Assembly: GCF_020215645.1 (NCBI RefSeq)
Contig: NZ_CP084058.1
Span: 6,200,001 to 6,264,000, forward strand
Source of the DNA: Nonomuraea gerenzanensis
Lineage (GTDB): Bacteria; Actinomycetota; Actinomycetes; Streptosporangiales; Streptosporangiaceae
Direction: 5' to 3'
DNA: 64,000 nucleotides
Of this stretch, positions 52,391-61,600 are shown piece after piece. The notes beneath the pieces were generated by a model. That model searched no databases. It had not been told where the DNA came from and worked only from the letters and a program-made list of their open reading frames with translations. Position 1 is the stretch's first letter. Each line of letters opens with the position of its first letter. The position numbers were made by a program, and so were the translations under genes.

Positions 52391-52888
52391 TTAGTCGGTG
52401 TAGTTCTGGCCGGGGGGCATGCCGGGGATCGGCTTGGCGATGAGGGCGGCGGGGGTGAAGAAGCCGATGTGGGCGATCGCCATGATGAGCGTCCACAGCG
52501 CCTTGTCGTCGTAGTGCTCGCCCGCCCTGGCGTACAGCTCGTCGGGGACGCGCTCGCCGGACGGGTTCGGCGTCAGGACCGCCTCCACCAGCTCCAGCGC
52601 GACGCGTTCGGCGCCGGTGAAGCAGGTGGCGTCCCGCCAGGTCGCCACGGCGGTGATGCGTTCCTCCGGCTCCCCCGCCCGGCGGAGGTTGCCGGTCTCC
52701 CTGATGGCGAAGTACGTGCTGCCGAGCAGCTGCCCGGCGCGCAGTTGCAGCAGGTGGACGGTGACCTGCGGGATCGAGCCGTTCTTCATGACCTTGTGCA
52801 GGCCCTCGGCCACCTGCGCCATCTCGGGGACGAACGGGAGGGGATTGGGCATGCGTGAGCGGCGCTCACCGGTGGTGGGTGCGGACAT
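52391..52888 (-). CDS. Carboxymuconolactone decarboxylase/AhpD-like protein without CxxC
   Basis: 165 residues from ATG 52888 (AAGGGAAG upstream). The AhpD-fold frame is plain: VTVHLLQLRAGQLLGSTYFA, GEPEERITAVATWRDATCFT, ERVALELVEAVLTP and DKALWTLIMAIAHIGFF. Where homologues have NGCxxC, this has LLGSTYF, so both redox cysteines are absent and peroxidase activity is not expected. CMD proteins are the standard partners and targets of ECF41 sigma factors, and the divergent gene encodes one. First gene of a three-gene operon. Confidence 0.88.
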   Translation of the reverse strand: MSAPTTGERRSRMPNPLPFVPEMAQVAEGLHKVMKNGSIPQVTVHLLQLRAGQLLGSTYFAIRETGNLRRAGEPEERITAVATWRDATCFTGAERVALELVEAVLTPNPSGERVPDELYARAGEHYDDKALWTLIMAIAHIGFFTPAALIAKPIPGMPPGQNYTD

Positions 52889-52988
52889 GGCGGGACTTCC
52901 CTTCTCGTGGTGTCGCGGGCCGCGCGGATCGTTCACGCGGCGTCCTGACGACCACGAGACGACGGCGGCCCGCCCCCCGTAACAGCGT

Positions 52989-53000
52989 CGTCACGTGACG
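52989..53000. promoter_or_regulatory. 12-bp palindrome between ECF41 gene and its presumed operon
   Basis: CGTCACGTGACG reads GTCAC on both strands, similar to the core of the reported ECF41 -35 motif (TGTCACA). It may give the sigma factor a symmetrical entry for both directions. No convincing -10 was found. Confidence 0.3.
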
Positions 53001-53089
53001 TTGATCACCGATCGCGGGTGTTACGGAAGGGCCGGCGGCGGCGTCTCATGCGTGTGATAGAGCTGAGTCGGACAGTCAGGGGCCAGGCG

Positions 53090-54019
53090 ATGAGCGAGCA
53101 CAGCGAACGGACGACGGGCACACCGGGGCCGCTCGACGGTGCCGGCCGCAGCACCGAGGTGTTCATCGCCCATCGCAACCTGTTGTTCACCGTCGCCTAC
53201 GAGATGCTGGGCTCGGCCGCCGACGCCGAGGACGTCCTTCAGGAGACGTGGCTGCGCTGGTCGGGCATCGACCTGGACGGCGTGCGGGAGGAGCGGGCCT
53301 ACCTGGTGCGGATCGTCACCCGGCAGGCGCTGGACCGGCTGCGCGCGCTCGGCCGGCGCAAGGAGTCCTACGTCGGGCCGTGGCTGCCCGAGCCGTTGCT
53401 GACCTCACCCGACGTGGCCGAGGACGTGGAGCTGGCCGACAGCGTGTCGATGGCGATGCTGCTGGTGCTGGAGACGCTCCAGCCGATCGAGCGGGCGGTG
53501 TTCGTGCTGCGCGAGGTGTTCGACCTGGATTACGACGAGATCGCCGAGGCCGTCGGCAAGAGCCCGTCCGCGGTCCGCCAGACCGCCTACCGGGCCCGGG
53601 CCCACGTCGCCGCGCGCCGGCCACGGGGCGGCGGCTCCCCGGCCGAGCACCGCGCCGCCCTGCAGGCGTTCCAGCGGGCGGTCGAGACCGGCGAGCTGCA
53701 GAGCCTGCTCGACATCCTCGCGCCGGACGTCGTCGCCCTGAGCGACGGCGGCGGGATCAAGCACGCGTTGCTGCGGCCCGTCGTGGGGGCGGACCGGGTC
53801 GCCCGCCTGCTGGCCGTGGGCTGGTGGAAGCGGGATGCGAAGAGGTCCGCCGAGCTGGTGCAGATCAACGGCGGCCCGGGGCTGCTCGTGCGGGTCGACG
53901 GGGAGATCGACGGTGTGGTGGCGGTGCGGGTGGACAACGGTCACGTCACCGGCGCCTACCACGTGCGCAATCCCGAGAAGCTGTCGCGGATCGATCGGCA
54001 GACCGTCGTGAGCCGCTGA
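53090..54019 (+). CDS. ECF41-type RNA polymerase sigma factor (SigJ-like)
   Basis: 309 residues from ATG 53090. Sigma region 2 (FIAHRNLLFTVAYEMLGSAA, then DAEDVLQETWLRW) and region 4 (RAVFVLREVFDLDYDEIAEA, then VGKSPSAVRQTAYRARAHV) are followed by a C-terminal SnoaL-like domain of about 110 residues. The ECF41 signatures WLPEP and DGGG(I)K are both present; the C-terminal domain takes the place of an anti-sigma factor. Divergent from the CMD-like operon, its probable target. Confidence 0.94.
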   Translation: MSEHSERTTGTPGPLDGAGRSTEVFIAHRNLLFTVAYEMLGSAADAEDVLQETWLRWSGIDLDGVREERAYLVRIVTRQALDRLRALGRRKESYVGPWLPEPLLTSPDVAEDVELADSVSMAMLLVLETLQPIERAVFVLREVFDLDYDEIAEAVGKSPSAVRQTAYRARAHVAARRPRGGGSPAEHRAALQAFQRAVETGELQSLLDILAPDVVALSDGGGIKHALLRPVVGADRVARLLAVGWWKRDAKRSAELVQINGGPGLLVRVDGEIDGVVAVRVDNGHVTGAYHVRNPEKLSRIDRQTVVSR

Positions 54020-54155
54020 GGGACGTCTCAGGGCCGGCTGCCCTTCACGGAGGAGGCGCGGCTCCGTCCGCAGGAGGATGCGCCCGGGGCCGGCGCGCTG
54101 CCAGAGTCGGAGCCAGGCGACCGCCGGGCCGCCCCGATCCGGAAGGGCTCCAGCC

Positions 54156-55442
54156 GTGTCATCGAGACACACCAGGATGCTGCGGGGTTCTGCGCTGATC
54201 GCGGGCCTCGCGCTCGCGGGCGGGCTCGCCACGACCGTTCCCGCCATGGCGGCGGACCAGGCCCGGCTGACCGCGCCGGCCCTCACCGGCCCGTACGACG
54301 TCGGCACCGCCGACCTCCACCTCGTCGACCCGTCCCGCCCCGATCCGTGGAAGCCGGAGCGGCGCCGGGAGCTCATGGTCACCGTCACCTACCCGGCGGA
54401 CCGGTCCGCCGAGGGCCCGCGGGCACCGTGGCTGACGCCTGGCGTCGCCGCCGTCGCCGACCAGTTGCTGGCGAGCGAGGACTACCTGGAGCTGCCGGTC
54501 GGCTCCATCGACTGGGCGTCGGCCGAGCGCAGGGCCGAGCTCGGGGTCCCCGTGGCGCACGGCGCTCCGAGGCCGGTCGCGCTCTTCTCCCCCTCGTTCG
54601 GGGGCCCGCGGGAGACGTACACGGGGCTCATCGATGATCTGGCGAGCCGTGGCTACGTGGTCGTCTCGTTCTCGCACACCTACGAGAGCGCGGCGGTCGA
54701 GTTCCCCGGCGGGCGGGTCGAGCCGGCGGTGCCCGCGGGTGACAGCCCCGGTCACGAGAAGAAGGCGCTCGATGCCCGGGTGGCCGACAGCCGGTTCGTC
54801 CTCGACCAGCTCACGAGGATCGCCCGGGGCGCGAACCCCGACGCGGGCAAGCGTCCGCTCCCCCGGGGGCTCGGCCGGTCGCTCGACCTGTCCCGGGTCG
54901 GCGCGTTCGGGCACTCCTACGGCGGGTTCACGGCGGGCGAGACGATGGTGCACGACCGCCGGGTGGACGCCGGGATCAACCTGGACGGCGCCATGGCGAC
55001 CGCGATCGGCTATCCCCAGGGAAGCCCCTACGTGCCGGGCAAGGTCGCCAGCCGCGGCCTGGACCGGCCGTTCCTCCTGATGGGCGCCATGAGCGTGGGC
55101 GCGAACGGGGAACCGCTCGAGCACACGCACCGCAACCCGGCGTTCGACCGCAGCTGGGCGGACTTCTGGGCGAGCCAGCGCGGCTGGAAGCGGGATCTGC
55201 TGCTGGGCGGCGGCAGCACGCACCTGGCCTACAGCGATCTGCAGGTCATCGTGCCGCAGCTGGGCGCGCGGGTGGCGCGGGAGAAGCGTGAGGCGCTCAT
55301 CGGGACCATCGATCCCCGCCGGTCGCTGGCCGCGCAGCGGGACTACGTCGGCGCGTTCTTTGATCTGCATCTGCGCGGACGGGACCGGCAGGTGTTCGAC
55401 GGTGAATCCCCCCGGCACCCGGACATCGACTTCATCGACTAG
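54156..55442 (+). CDS. Secreted alpha/beta hydrolase, PAF-acetylhydrolase/lipase-like
   Basis: 428 residues. GTG 54156 begins a signal peptide (MLRGSALIAGLALAGGLATT from residue 8, cut near AMAADQ). ELMVTVTYPAD, RPVALFSPSFGGPRETYTGL and YVVVSFSHTYES lead to the nucleophile elbow VGAFGHSYGGFTAGE. NLDGAM follows and GGGSTHLAYSD probably holds the His. This pattern is that of plasma PAF-acetylhydrolase-like esterases. Stands alone after the sigma gene; substrate unknown. Confidence 0.9.
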   Translation: MSSRHTRMLRGSALIAGLALAGGLATTVPAMAADQARLTAPALTGPYDVGTADLHLVDPSRPDPWKPERRRELMVTVTYPADRSAEGPRAPWLTPGVAAVADQLLASEDYLELPVGSIDWASAERRAELGVPVAHGAPRPVALFSPSFGGPRETYTGLIDDLASRGYVVVSFSHTYESAAVEFPGGRVEPAVPAGDSPGHEKKALDARVADSRFVLDQLTRIARGANPDAGKRPLPRGLGRSLDLSRVGAFGHSYGGFTAGETMVHDRRVDAGINLDGAMATAIGYPQGSPYVPGKVASRGLDRPFLLMGAMSVGANGEPLEHTHRNPAFDRSWADFWASQRGWKRDLLLGGGSTHLAYSDLQVIVPQLGARVAREKREALIGTIDPRRSLAAQRDYVGAFFDLHLRGRDRQVFDGESPRHPDIDFID

Positions 55443-55531
55443 GCGCGCAGGACGCCGCGTTCTGCCCGACGTGCTGCGGAGGCGGTCCGGGGCGGGGAGC
55501 GCCGCCGGTCGCCGGCTGACGCCGGGATGGC

Positions 55532-55879
55532 TCATCGGTGGCTGAGCACGTTGACCACCTTGCCGTTGGGGTCGCGGACGAAGAAGCGGCGCACGCCCCA
55601 CTCCTCGTCCGTCAGCGGGTGCACGATCGGCGCGCCGCTCTCCCGCATCGCGGCGTAGGCGGCGTCCACGTCGTCCACCTCGACGCTCAGGTCGGGCACG
55701 ACCGGCGCCGTCCTGTCCTGGCTGATGAAGGTGAGCTGCGCCGTGGGGGTGGCAGAGGAGGCGAGCGTCATGACCCAGCCGAGGTTCATGACCTCCTCGA
55801 AGCCGAGCAGGGCGTAGAAGTCGCGGCTCTCCGGCATGGCCGTGGATCGGATGTCGGGCATGACGCGGCGGATGGGCAT
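55532..55879 (-). CDS. VOC-superfamily (glyoxalase/bleomycin-resistance) protein
   Basis: 115 residues with one strong ribosome site (AAGGAGGAAC before ATG 55879). AMPESRDFYALLGFEEVMNL then TLASSATPTAQLTFISQD and LSVEVDDVDAAYAAMRESG are classic VOC beta-alpha-beta repeats; RRFFVRDPNGKVVNVLSH supplies the last metal or substrate residues. Probably a lyase, dioxygenase or binding protein. Follows the AraC gene by 88 bp in the same direction. Confidence 0.92.
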   Translation of the reverse strand: MPIRRVMPDIRSTAMPESRDFYALLGFEEVMNLGWVMTLASSATPTAQLTFISQDRTAPVVPDLSVEVDDVDAAYAAMRESGAPIVHPLTDEEWGVRRFFVRDPNGKVVNVLSHR

Positions 55880-55967
55880 CGGTCGTTCCTCCTTCAAAGG
55901 GTATGGCCATCGTGGCGCCGTACGGGGGCGTGAGTCTTGAAGATTGGGGAACGCCGCCCGCCAGCGG

Positions 55968-56744
55968 TCACCTGGCGCGCAGCCACTCGGCCGGGGTGCA
56001 GCCGGCCATGGCCCGCCACTCCCGGGTGAGGTGCGCCTGGTCGGCGAAGCCACACGTGGCGGCCACCGACGCGAGGCTGACCGCGCCCGTGCGGGCGGCG
56101 GCCAGCCCGGCCCGCGCGGCCTCGAAGCGGAGCAGCCGCTGGAACTCCTTCGGCGTGACCCCCAGCGCGCCGCGCACCGTGCTGCTCAACCGGCGACGCG
56201 AGCAGCCGAGCAGGTCGGCCGCCCGCCCCACCCGGCCGGTCGCGGACAGTGCGGACAGCGCGGCCCTCAGGTCGGGGCCCGCGGCGTGGTCGCCGTGCCG
56301 GGCCAGGCCGGCGAGCAGGGCGTCCTCGACGAGGGCCCGGCGTCGCGGCCAGGACCGGCAGGCTGCCAGGCGCTCCGGCAGGTCGGCCAGGGCCGGGGCC
56401 ACGTCGGCGAGGTCGGCGAGGTGGCCTGCCAGCGCTGCGGCCGGGACACCCAGCAGCGCGGCGGCGCCCAGGGGGCTGAGCGTCAGCCACACCCCGCGCG
56501 TGCCGCCCCGCTGCCTCAGCTCGGCCGGGTCGAGGTGGAGCCCGGCCACGACGGCCCGGGAGCGGGTCCGTGAGCCCGGCCGGCCGAGCCACGCGATCTC
56601 CAGTGTGTCCTCCGGGATCGTGATCGACACCGTGGTGGAGGGCAGCCCGCGATGCACGCCGGCCGGCCCGAGGTCGTAGGCGCTCAGCGTCGCCACGAAC
56701 GGCGCCAGCGCGGCGGACCTCGGGTGAGCAGGCACGATGGTCAT
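55968..56744 (-). CDS. AraC-family regulator
   Basis: 258 residues. The C-terminal AraC domain has RVGRAADLLGCSRRRLSSTV and VSLASVAATCGFADQAHLTR, then EWRAMAGCTPAEWLRAR. The N-terminal 150 residues are the sensor. ATG 56744 directly abuts GGAGGG, too close for initiation; GTG 56735 stands 9-10 nt away and may be the real start. It lies 18 nt after the deaminase-like gene and on the same strand, so read-through from the toxin operon is possible. Likely controls the VOC gene. Confidence 0.9.
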   Translation of the reverse strand: MTIVPAHPRSAALAPFVATLSAYDLGPAGVHRGLPSTTVSITIPEDTLEIAWLGRPGSRTRSRAVVAGLHLDPAELRQRGGTRGVWLTLSPLGAAALLGVPAAALAGHLADLADVAPALADLPERLAACRSWPRRRALVEDALLAGLARHGDHAAGPDLRAALSALSATGRVGRAADLLGCSRRRLSSTVRGALGVTPKEFQRLLRFEAARAGLAAARTGAVSLASVAATCGFADQAHLTREWRAMAGCTPAEWLRAR

Positions 56745-56762
56745 CCCTCCACAGTACGGTGG

Positions 56763-58670
56763 CTATCCGTCGCCGCTGTGCGACGAGCCCTGGTTCTCGG
56801 CGTCCTCGAGCAGGAAGTCCTCGTCGCTCGAGCCGTCACCGTCGTTCGGCACGTCCTCCTCCTCGGAGATCTCCTCGGGCTTCTCGTCCTGCACCTTGGG
56901 CTTCTTGGCGGCGCCCTTGCGGGAGACGGGGAGCTGGCGCTTCTTCACCGTCGGGTGCTGCTTGAAGTCCAGACCGTCCTCCTCCTCGCTGGAGTAGTAG
57001 ATCGTCTTCTTCGCCGCCGACTCCTCGGGGAAGGTGTTGATCGCCTTGAGCACCGCCGAGACGGTCGTCGGGTCGTCGATGTAACCGGCGAGGTCCGCGT
57101 CCCCCTTGTTGGCGCCGGTCACACCGAGGATCGCCTTGAGCACCTGCGGGGAGGAGCCGACCGCGGCGGGCATGGTCCACTTGCCGAAGGACTTGCCGTG
57201 GGTGCCGGAGCCCTTCAGGTCGATTCCCTCCGTGCGGGCCGCCAGCAGCGTGATCCAGCACTTGAAGCACGACAGCTTGGAGATGCCGATGGCCATCGCC
57301 ACCTCCTGCAGCATCACCTTGATCCCAGTGAGCTCCTCGAGCTTCCGCAGGTCGGCCTTGAGCAGGTCGCGGCTGTGCTTGATGTCATCGCTCGCCTGCG
57401 TCTCGGTGTGCACGAGCTCCCCGCTCGTACGCTCGTAGGCGGCGCTGTGCGCGCTCAGGCGGATCTTGTCGAACTTGGTCAGCAGGTCCGCCAGGAACCT
57501 GAGGGTCTTGAGCAGCCGGCGCTCGGCGTCGTGCCACGCCTGCGGAGTGGGCTTGCCGGGGCGTACGCCCAGATTGGACTTGTGCAGGTCGGTCCAGATG
57601 GTGGCGAGTTGTGCCTCGGCCTCCTGTGCGCCGGCGGTCGCCGCCGTGAAGAGCCGCGTCAGGTCGGCCTGCATCTCGGCGTCGGGCATGTTCGCCCAGA
57701 TCCGCATGTTGTTCTTCGACAGGGCGACGGACACGCACTGCCGGGCGTCCTCGAGGTGGGTCAGCACCCAGGACAGCCGGTCCAGCGCCCGCTGGTCGGG
57801 CGAGGTGGCCTGGGTCTGCTTCGCGCGGTACGCGGTCGACTGTTTTCCGGACACCACGCTTTTGATCTTGTTGAACCTCGTCCTGAGCCGGTCGTGGACC
57901 AGCTTCCTGATGGTCCCTTCCTCCTTACCGGTCACCTGGGGCACGGTGTCGGCCACCTGGGTCGGCGGCGTGGTGATGCTCACCAGCCGCAACGGATCCA
58001 CCTTCGCGGCGACCCCGATGTAGCCCTGCCTCAGGGCGAGCTTCTCCTTCTGGGTGGGCAGGAGTTGCTCCAGCGCCAGCAGAACCTCGCCCTTGCCGAA
58101 CTCGCCGCGCCGGATGGCCAGCTCGCCCAGGATCTCCGACCAGTGCTTGAAGTCGCTGTCCACCAGCTTGCCGACCAGGGCCCACACGCTCTCGTTGTAC
58201 GGCTCGCGGTCGATCTGGCGGACCGCCTCCAGGACGGCGACGGGCGAGTCCCCCGGCTGCGGCTTGGCGCAGTGGCGCAGCCAGAAGTCCGTGGCGACGT
58301 CCGACAGCCGGCCACCGGCCGGCGCCTGCACCACGTGACTCATCCACTCGCGCATCCTCTTGTTGATCACGAGGAGGTTCATCACGGAGGCGAACGGAAG
58401 GAACTTCACGATGTGCCGGCCGACGTCGGGCGGCACGAAGTTGAAGGCGCCCAGGTCCGCGGTGGGCGGCTGCGGGGACGTCGTCTCCTGCTTGGACTTG
58501 GCCAGCTCGCCCGCGACGGGCTGCTGCTCGCCCTCCGGGGGCTGGGTCGCGTCCTCCGCCGGCGTGCTCTCTCCCTCCGCCTGCTGCTGGACGAGGGGCT
58601 CCTCGGTGTCCGAGTGGTGCTGTTGCTGCCTGATCTGGAACTTCTTCTTGCGGATCTTCGTCCTGGCCAT
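56763..58670 (-). CDS. F-box-like / deaminase-like effector with nuclear-localisation-type basic clusters
   Basis: 635 residues, no signal peptide. Residues 1-14 are basic (KIRKKKFQIR), then a Gln/Glu-rich region. Residues 77-113 read FVPPDVGRHIVKFLPFASV, then MNLLVINKRMREWM, an F-box-like pattern. The middle is helical. Residues 415-475 hold GELVHTETQASDD (His421, Glu423) and IGISKLSCFKCWITL (Cys468, Cys471), the H-x-E...C-x-x-C zinc/proton-shuttle arrangement of deaminases; IG.SK..C..C recalls the OTT_1508-like toxin deaminases. Residues 576-592 form a bipartite basic cluster and 598-622 an acidic tail. ATG 58670 has GGAGGAG. It starts 14 bp after the TcA stop. Domain calls are by eye; function as an injected effector is inferred. 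Confidence 0.7.
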   Translation of the reverse strand: MARTKIRKKKFQIRQQQHHSDTEEPLVQQQAEGESTPAEDATQPPEGEQQPVAGELAKSKQETTSPQPPTADLGAFNFVPPDVGRHIVKFLPFASVMNLLVINKRMREWMSHVVQAPAGGRLSDVATDFWLRHCAKPQPGDSPVAVLEAVRQIDREPYNESVWALVGKLVDSDFKHWSEILGELAIRRGEFGKGEVLLALEQLLPTQKEKLALRQGYIGVAAKVDPLRLVSITTPPTQVADTVPQVTGKEEGTIRKLVHDRLRTRFNKIKSVVSGKQSTAYRAKQTQATSPDQRALDRLSWVLTHLEDARQCVSVALSKNNMRIWANMPDAEMQADLTRLFTAATAGAQEAEAQLATIWTDLHKSNLGVRPGKPTPQAWHDAERRLLKTLRFLADLLTKFDKIRLSAHSAAYERTSGELVHTETQASDDIKHSRDLLKADLRKLEELTGIKVMLQEVAMAIGISKLSCFKCWITLLAARTEGIDLKGSGTHGKSFGKWTMPAAVGSSPQVLKAILGVTGANKGDADLAGYIDDPTTVSAVLKAINTFPEESAAKKTIYYSSEEEDGLDFKQHPTVKKRQLPVSRKGAAKKPKVQDEKPEEISEEEDVPNDGDGSSDEDFLLEDAENQGSSHSGDG

Positions 58671-58684
58671 GGTGGCTCTCCTCC

Positions 58685-61600
58685 TCAGCGGACGTTCGAC
58701 TTGTACGTCAGCACCAGGCCGACGTTCCGCAGCCCCGAGGCGTCACCGTCCACCTCGAGGACCCAGTCGCCGGCGGTGAGCCCCGGCGTGGTCACGTACG
58801 CGCCGTCGTCCAGGCCGAAGGCGCGGCTCCCGGCGGCCAGCGTCACGCGGACCGCGCTCCCGCCCTCGCCGTCGCCCTCGAAGGCCGCCCGGACGCCGGT
58901 GATCTGGCCGCCGTTCATGCCGGGGAACAGCGCGGCGTCCACCGGCAGCGCGAGCGCCCCGCCTGCCGCCTGGAACTCCGCCCACTGCTCGGGGAAGTCT
59001 CTGGCCACGTCGATGAAGCGGGCCGCGGCGAACGGCTTCAGCAGGCCCTTGACGGCGCTCGCGAACGGGTCCCCGCCGTGCCTGGCGGCGTACTTGACGG
59101 TGAGGACGACCTCGCGCAGGTCGGCGGGCGGCCTGCCGGACAGCTCCAGCCGCCAGGTGGAGACGGCGCCGGTGCCCTCGAAGGGCAGGTAGCGGTCGTC
59201 CTCGTAGCGCACCTCGAACAGGCCGCTGCCGTCCTCGCCCTCCCCCACGTGCGACAGCGCGATGCGCTGGCCGGCCCGCCAGTCGGCGCGGACGGTGCCG
59301 GGCGCGGCGCCCTTGGGTTCGAGCAGGTGCTTGACGGCCTTGGCGTCGGCCGCCAGCACGGTCTGGTGGCCGAGCTGGGTGAGCGTGGCGTTGGGGGTGA
59401 GCCGGCCGTCCGGGCCCTCGAAGGCGAGGGACACGGTCTTGATCTGGCGGCGGTAGTGGCCGGGGAAGTCCCGGTCGAACATCGCCTCGCTCAGCGCGAA
59501 GTGGCAGGTGCCGGTGTTCTTGAGGGTCAGCAGCGCCACCGGGTCCAGCTCGGTCAGCGGCACCCGCTTGACGATCTCCAGGTCGCGGCCGTCCGCCTCG
59601 ACGTACGCCTGGGCCAGCCGCTCCAGGTCCAGGCCGAGGCTCTCCCCCGCCAGCAGCCCGGCGCGCCTGCTGTCCCAGTACGCGGGCCGGATGAAGGACG
59701 CCCCGTCGGCGCCGCGCTCGAACTGGTAGGCCCGCTCGGCGGCCCTGGCCAGGTCGTGGGCCATCCCGTACGCCTGGAAGTACAGCCCGGCCAGCCGGTC
59801 GGCCATCCACGCGTACAGGTCGGCGCCGGCGAACCTGCCGCGCACGAAGGCCGCGACGGCCTCCTGGTGGGTGATCTCCTGGTGCAGCACCTCCAGCTCC
59901 CGCCGGGCCAGCGCCAGCGCGTTCTCCGCGCCCGCCACCTGCTGGTCGGCCTGGAGCAGGTCCTGGCGGGCCACGTCGAGCTGGAAGCGCCAGTCCTCGG
60001 TGGAGCGCTCGTTCTCGACGCGGACGCCGATGAGCTCGCCCAGCATGCTGAAGCCCTCGCCGAGCGACTCGGAGATCTCCGCCCCCTTGTCCAGGGCGGC
60101 GCCGAGCTGCTTGCCGCCGAACTCGGTGCCCATGATGAACGGGCCGGCCAGGATCTGGGGCGCGGCGTAGGCGACGGCCGCGCCGATCTTGAGGCCGGCC
60201 GCGGCCAGGTGGGAGTTGGCGGCGTCCTGCATCACCCTGAGCTGGTCGAGCTGGAGCGCCGACAGGCCGTCGGCGATCAGCTGCTCGTAGTGCCGCGCCC
60301 GCGCGGTGATGGCGTCGCGCCCGGCCTGCGCCTCGCGCAGACCGGCGGTGGCCACGCGGACCTGGGCCTCCTTGACACCGCGGGTCATGGCCAGGATGAC
60401 GGCCTCCTGCCGGTGCTGCAGCAGGGTCAGCTCCTCGGTGTCGCGCCGGTCCAGCGCGCCGAGCAGGTCACCGCCGAACTGCCGGAGCTTGTCCACCAGC
60501 TCCTGCGCGCGGCGGAACAGGAACCAGAAGCGGTGCTGCGGCACCGCGGCCGCCTGCGCCGCGGCGACCGGCTCGACGCCGGCGCCGGAGGCGACGCCGC
60601 GCACCAGCTCCATCGGGTCGGCGGGCGGCTCGAACAGCGGGATCGGCCGGCTGACGCCCATGATGGTGAGCGACTGCCTGATCTTGCGGAGCCGGTCCTC
60701 GACGCGGTTCCAGTAGTCGGCGAACAGCGCGTTGTCGGGGATGTGGAAGTACGGGTCCCCGACTCCCTGGTGCACGGCGCCCGGCCCGGTCAGCAGCTGC
60801 CCGCCCGCGGTCACCTCGGCCGCCCGGCGGGCGGCGGACAGCGGGCGCAGGCCCAGCCCGCCTGGCCGCTCCCCCAGCAGGTCGTAGGCGTGGATGTAGA
60901 TCATCCTGGCCTCGTCGACGCTCTCCGCCGTGTACTGGCGGAACAGCAGGTCGCCCCAGTCGAGCAGGTTGTCGATGTAGGCCATGACGACGGCCCTGCG
61001 GTAGGCGGCCGGGCGCAGCTCGGCGATGGCGTGCGGGTCGAACGGGTCGTCCCGGTAGGCGTCGAGCTGCCGGCCGTGGTCGCCCATCAGGTCGTACTGC
61101 CGCCGCAGCCCGCCGATCATGGCGGTCCGCTCGCGCAGCCCGCGCAGCACCGCGCCCGCCTCGGGGTTGCCCGCGCCGGTCACGGCGTCGAACGCGGGCG
61201 CGAAGTCCACCGCCGCCAGGCCGGCCAGGTCGCTCAGGTCCTCGCTGGTCAGGGTGCGGTTCTGGAAGGCCGCGGCCAGCTCGGTCAGGCGCTCCAGCAC
61301 GGGTTCGAGCAGGTTCGCCAGGTCCGTCAGGCCGACGCCCAGGCGGCGCAGCCCGGCCAGGTCGGCCGCGCAGTTGGCGGCCAGGGCCCGCACGTCGAGC
61401 GCCAGGAAGGGCAGGAACCGCCAGTAGGCGACCGGCTCGGTGGGGTCGAAGACGTACTCGTACCAGGTCCTGGCGTCCTTGAAGCGCTGGGCGCCGTTGA
61501 GCGCCCGCGCGATGAGCAGCGGCGCGTGGAAGAAGATCTCCCAGTAGTAGCCGCCGTTGGCGCTGGGGAAGTCCAGGTGCGAGCTGGTCGGCATCTCGGT

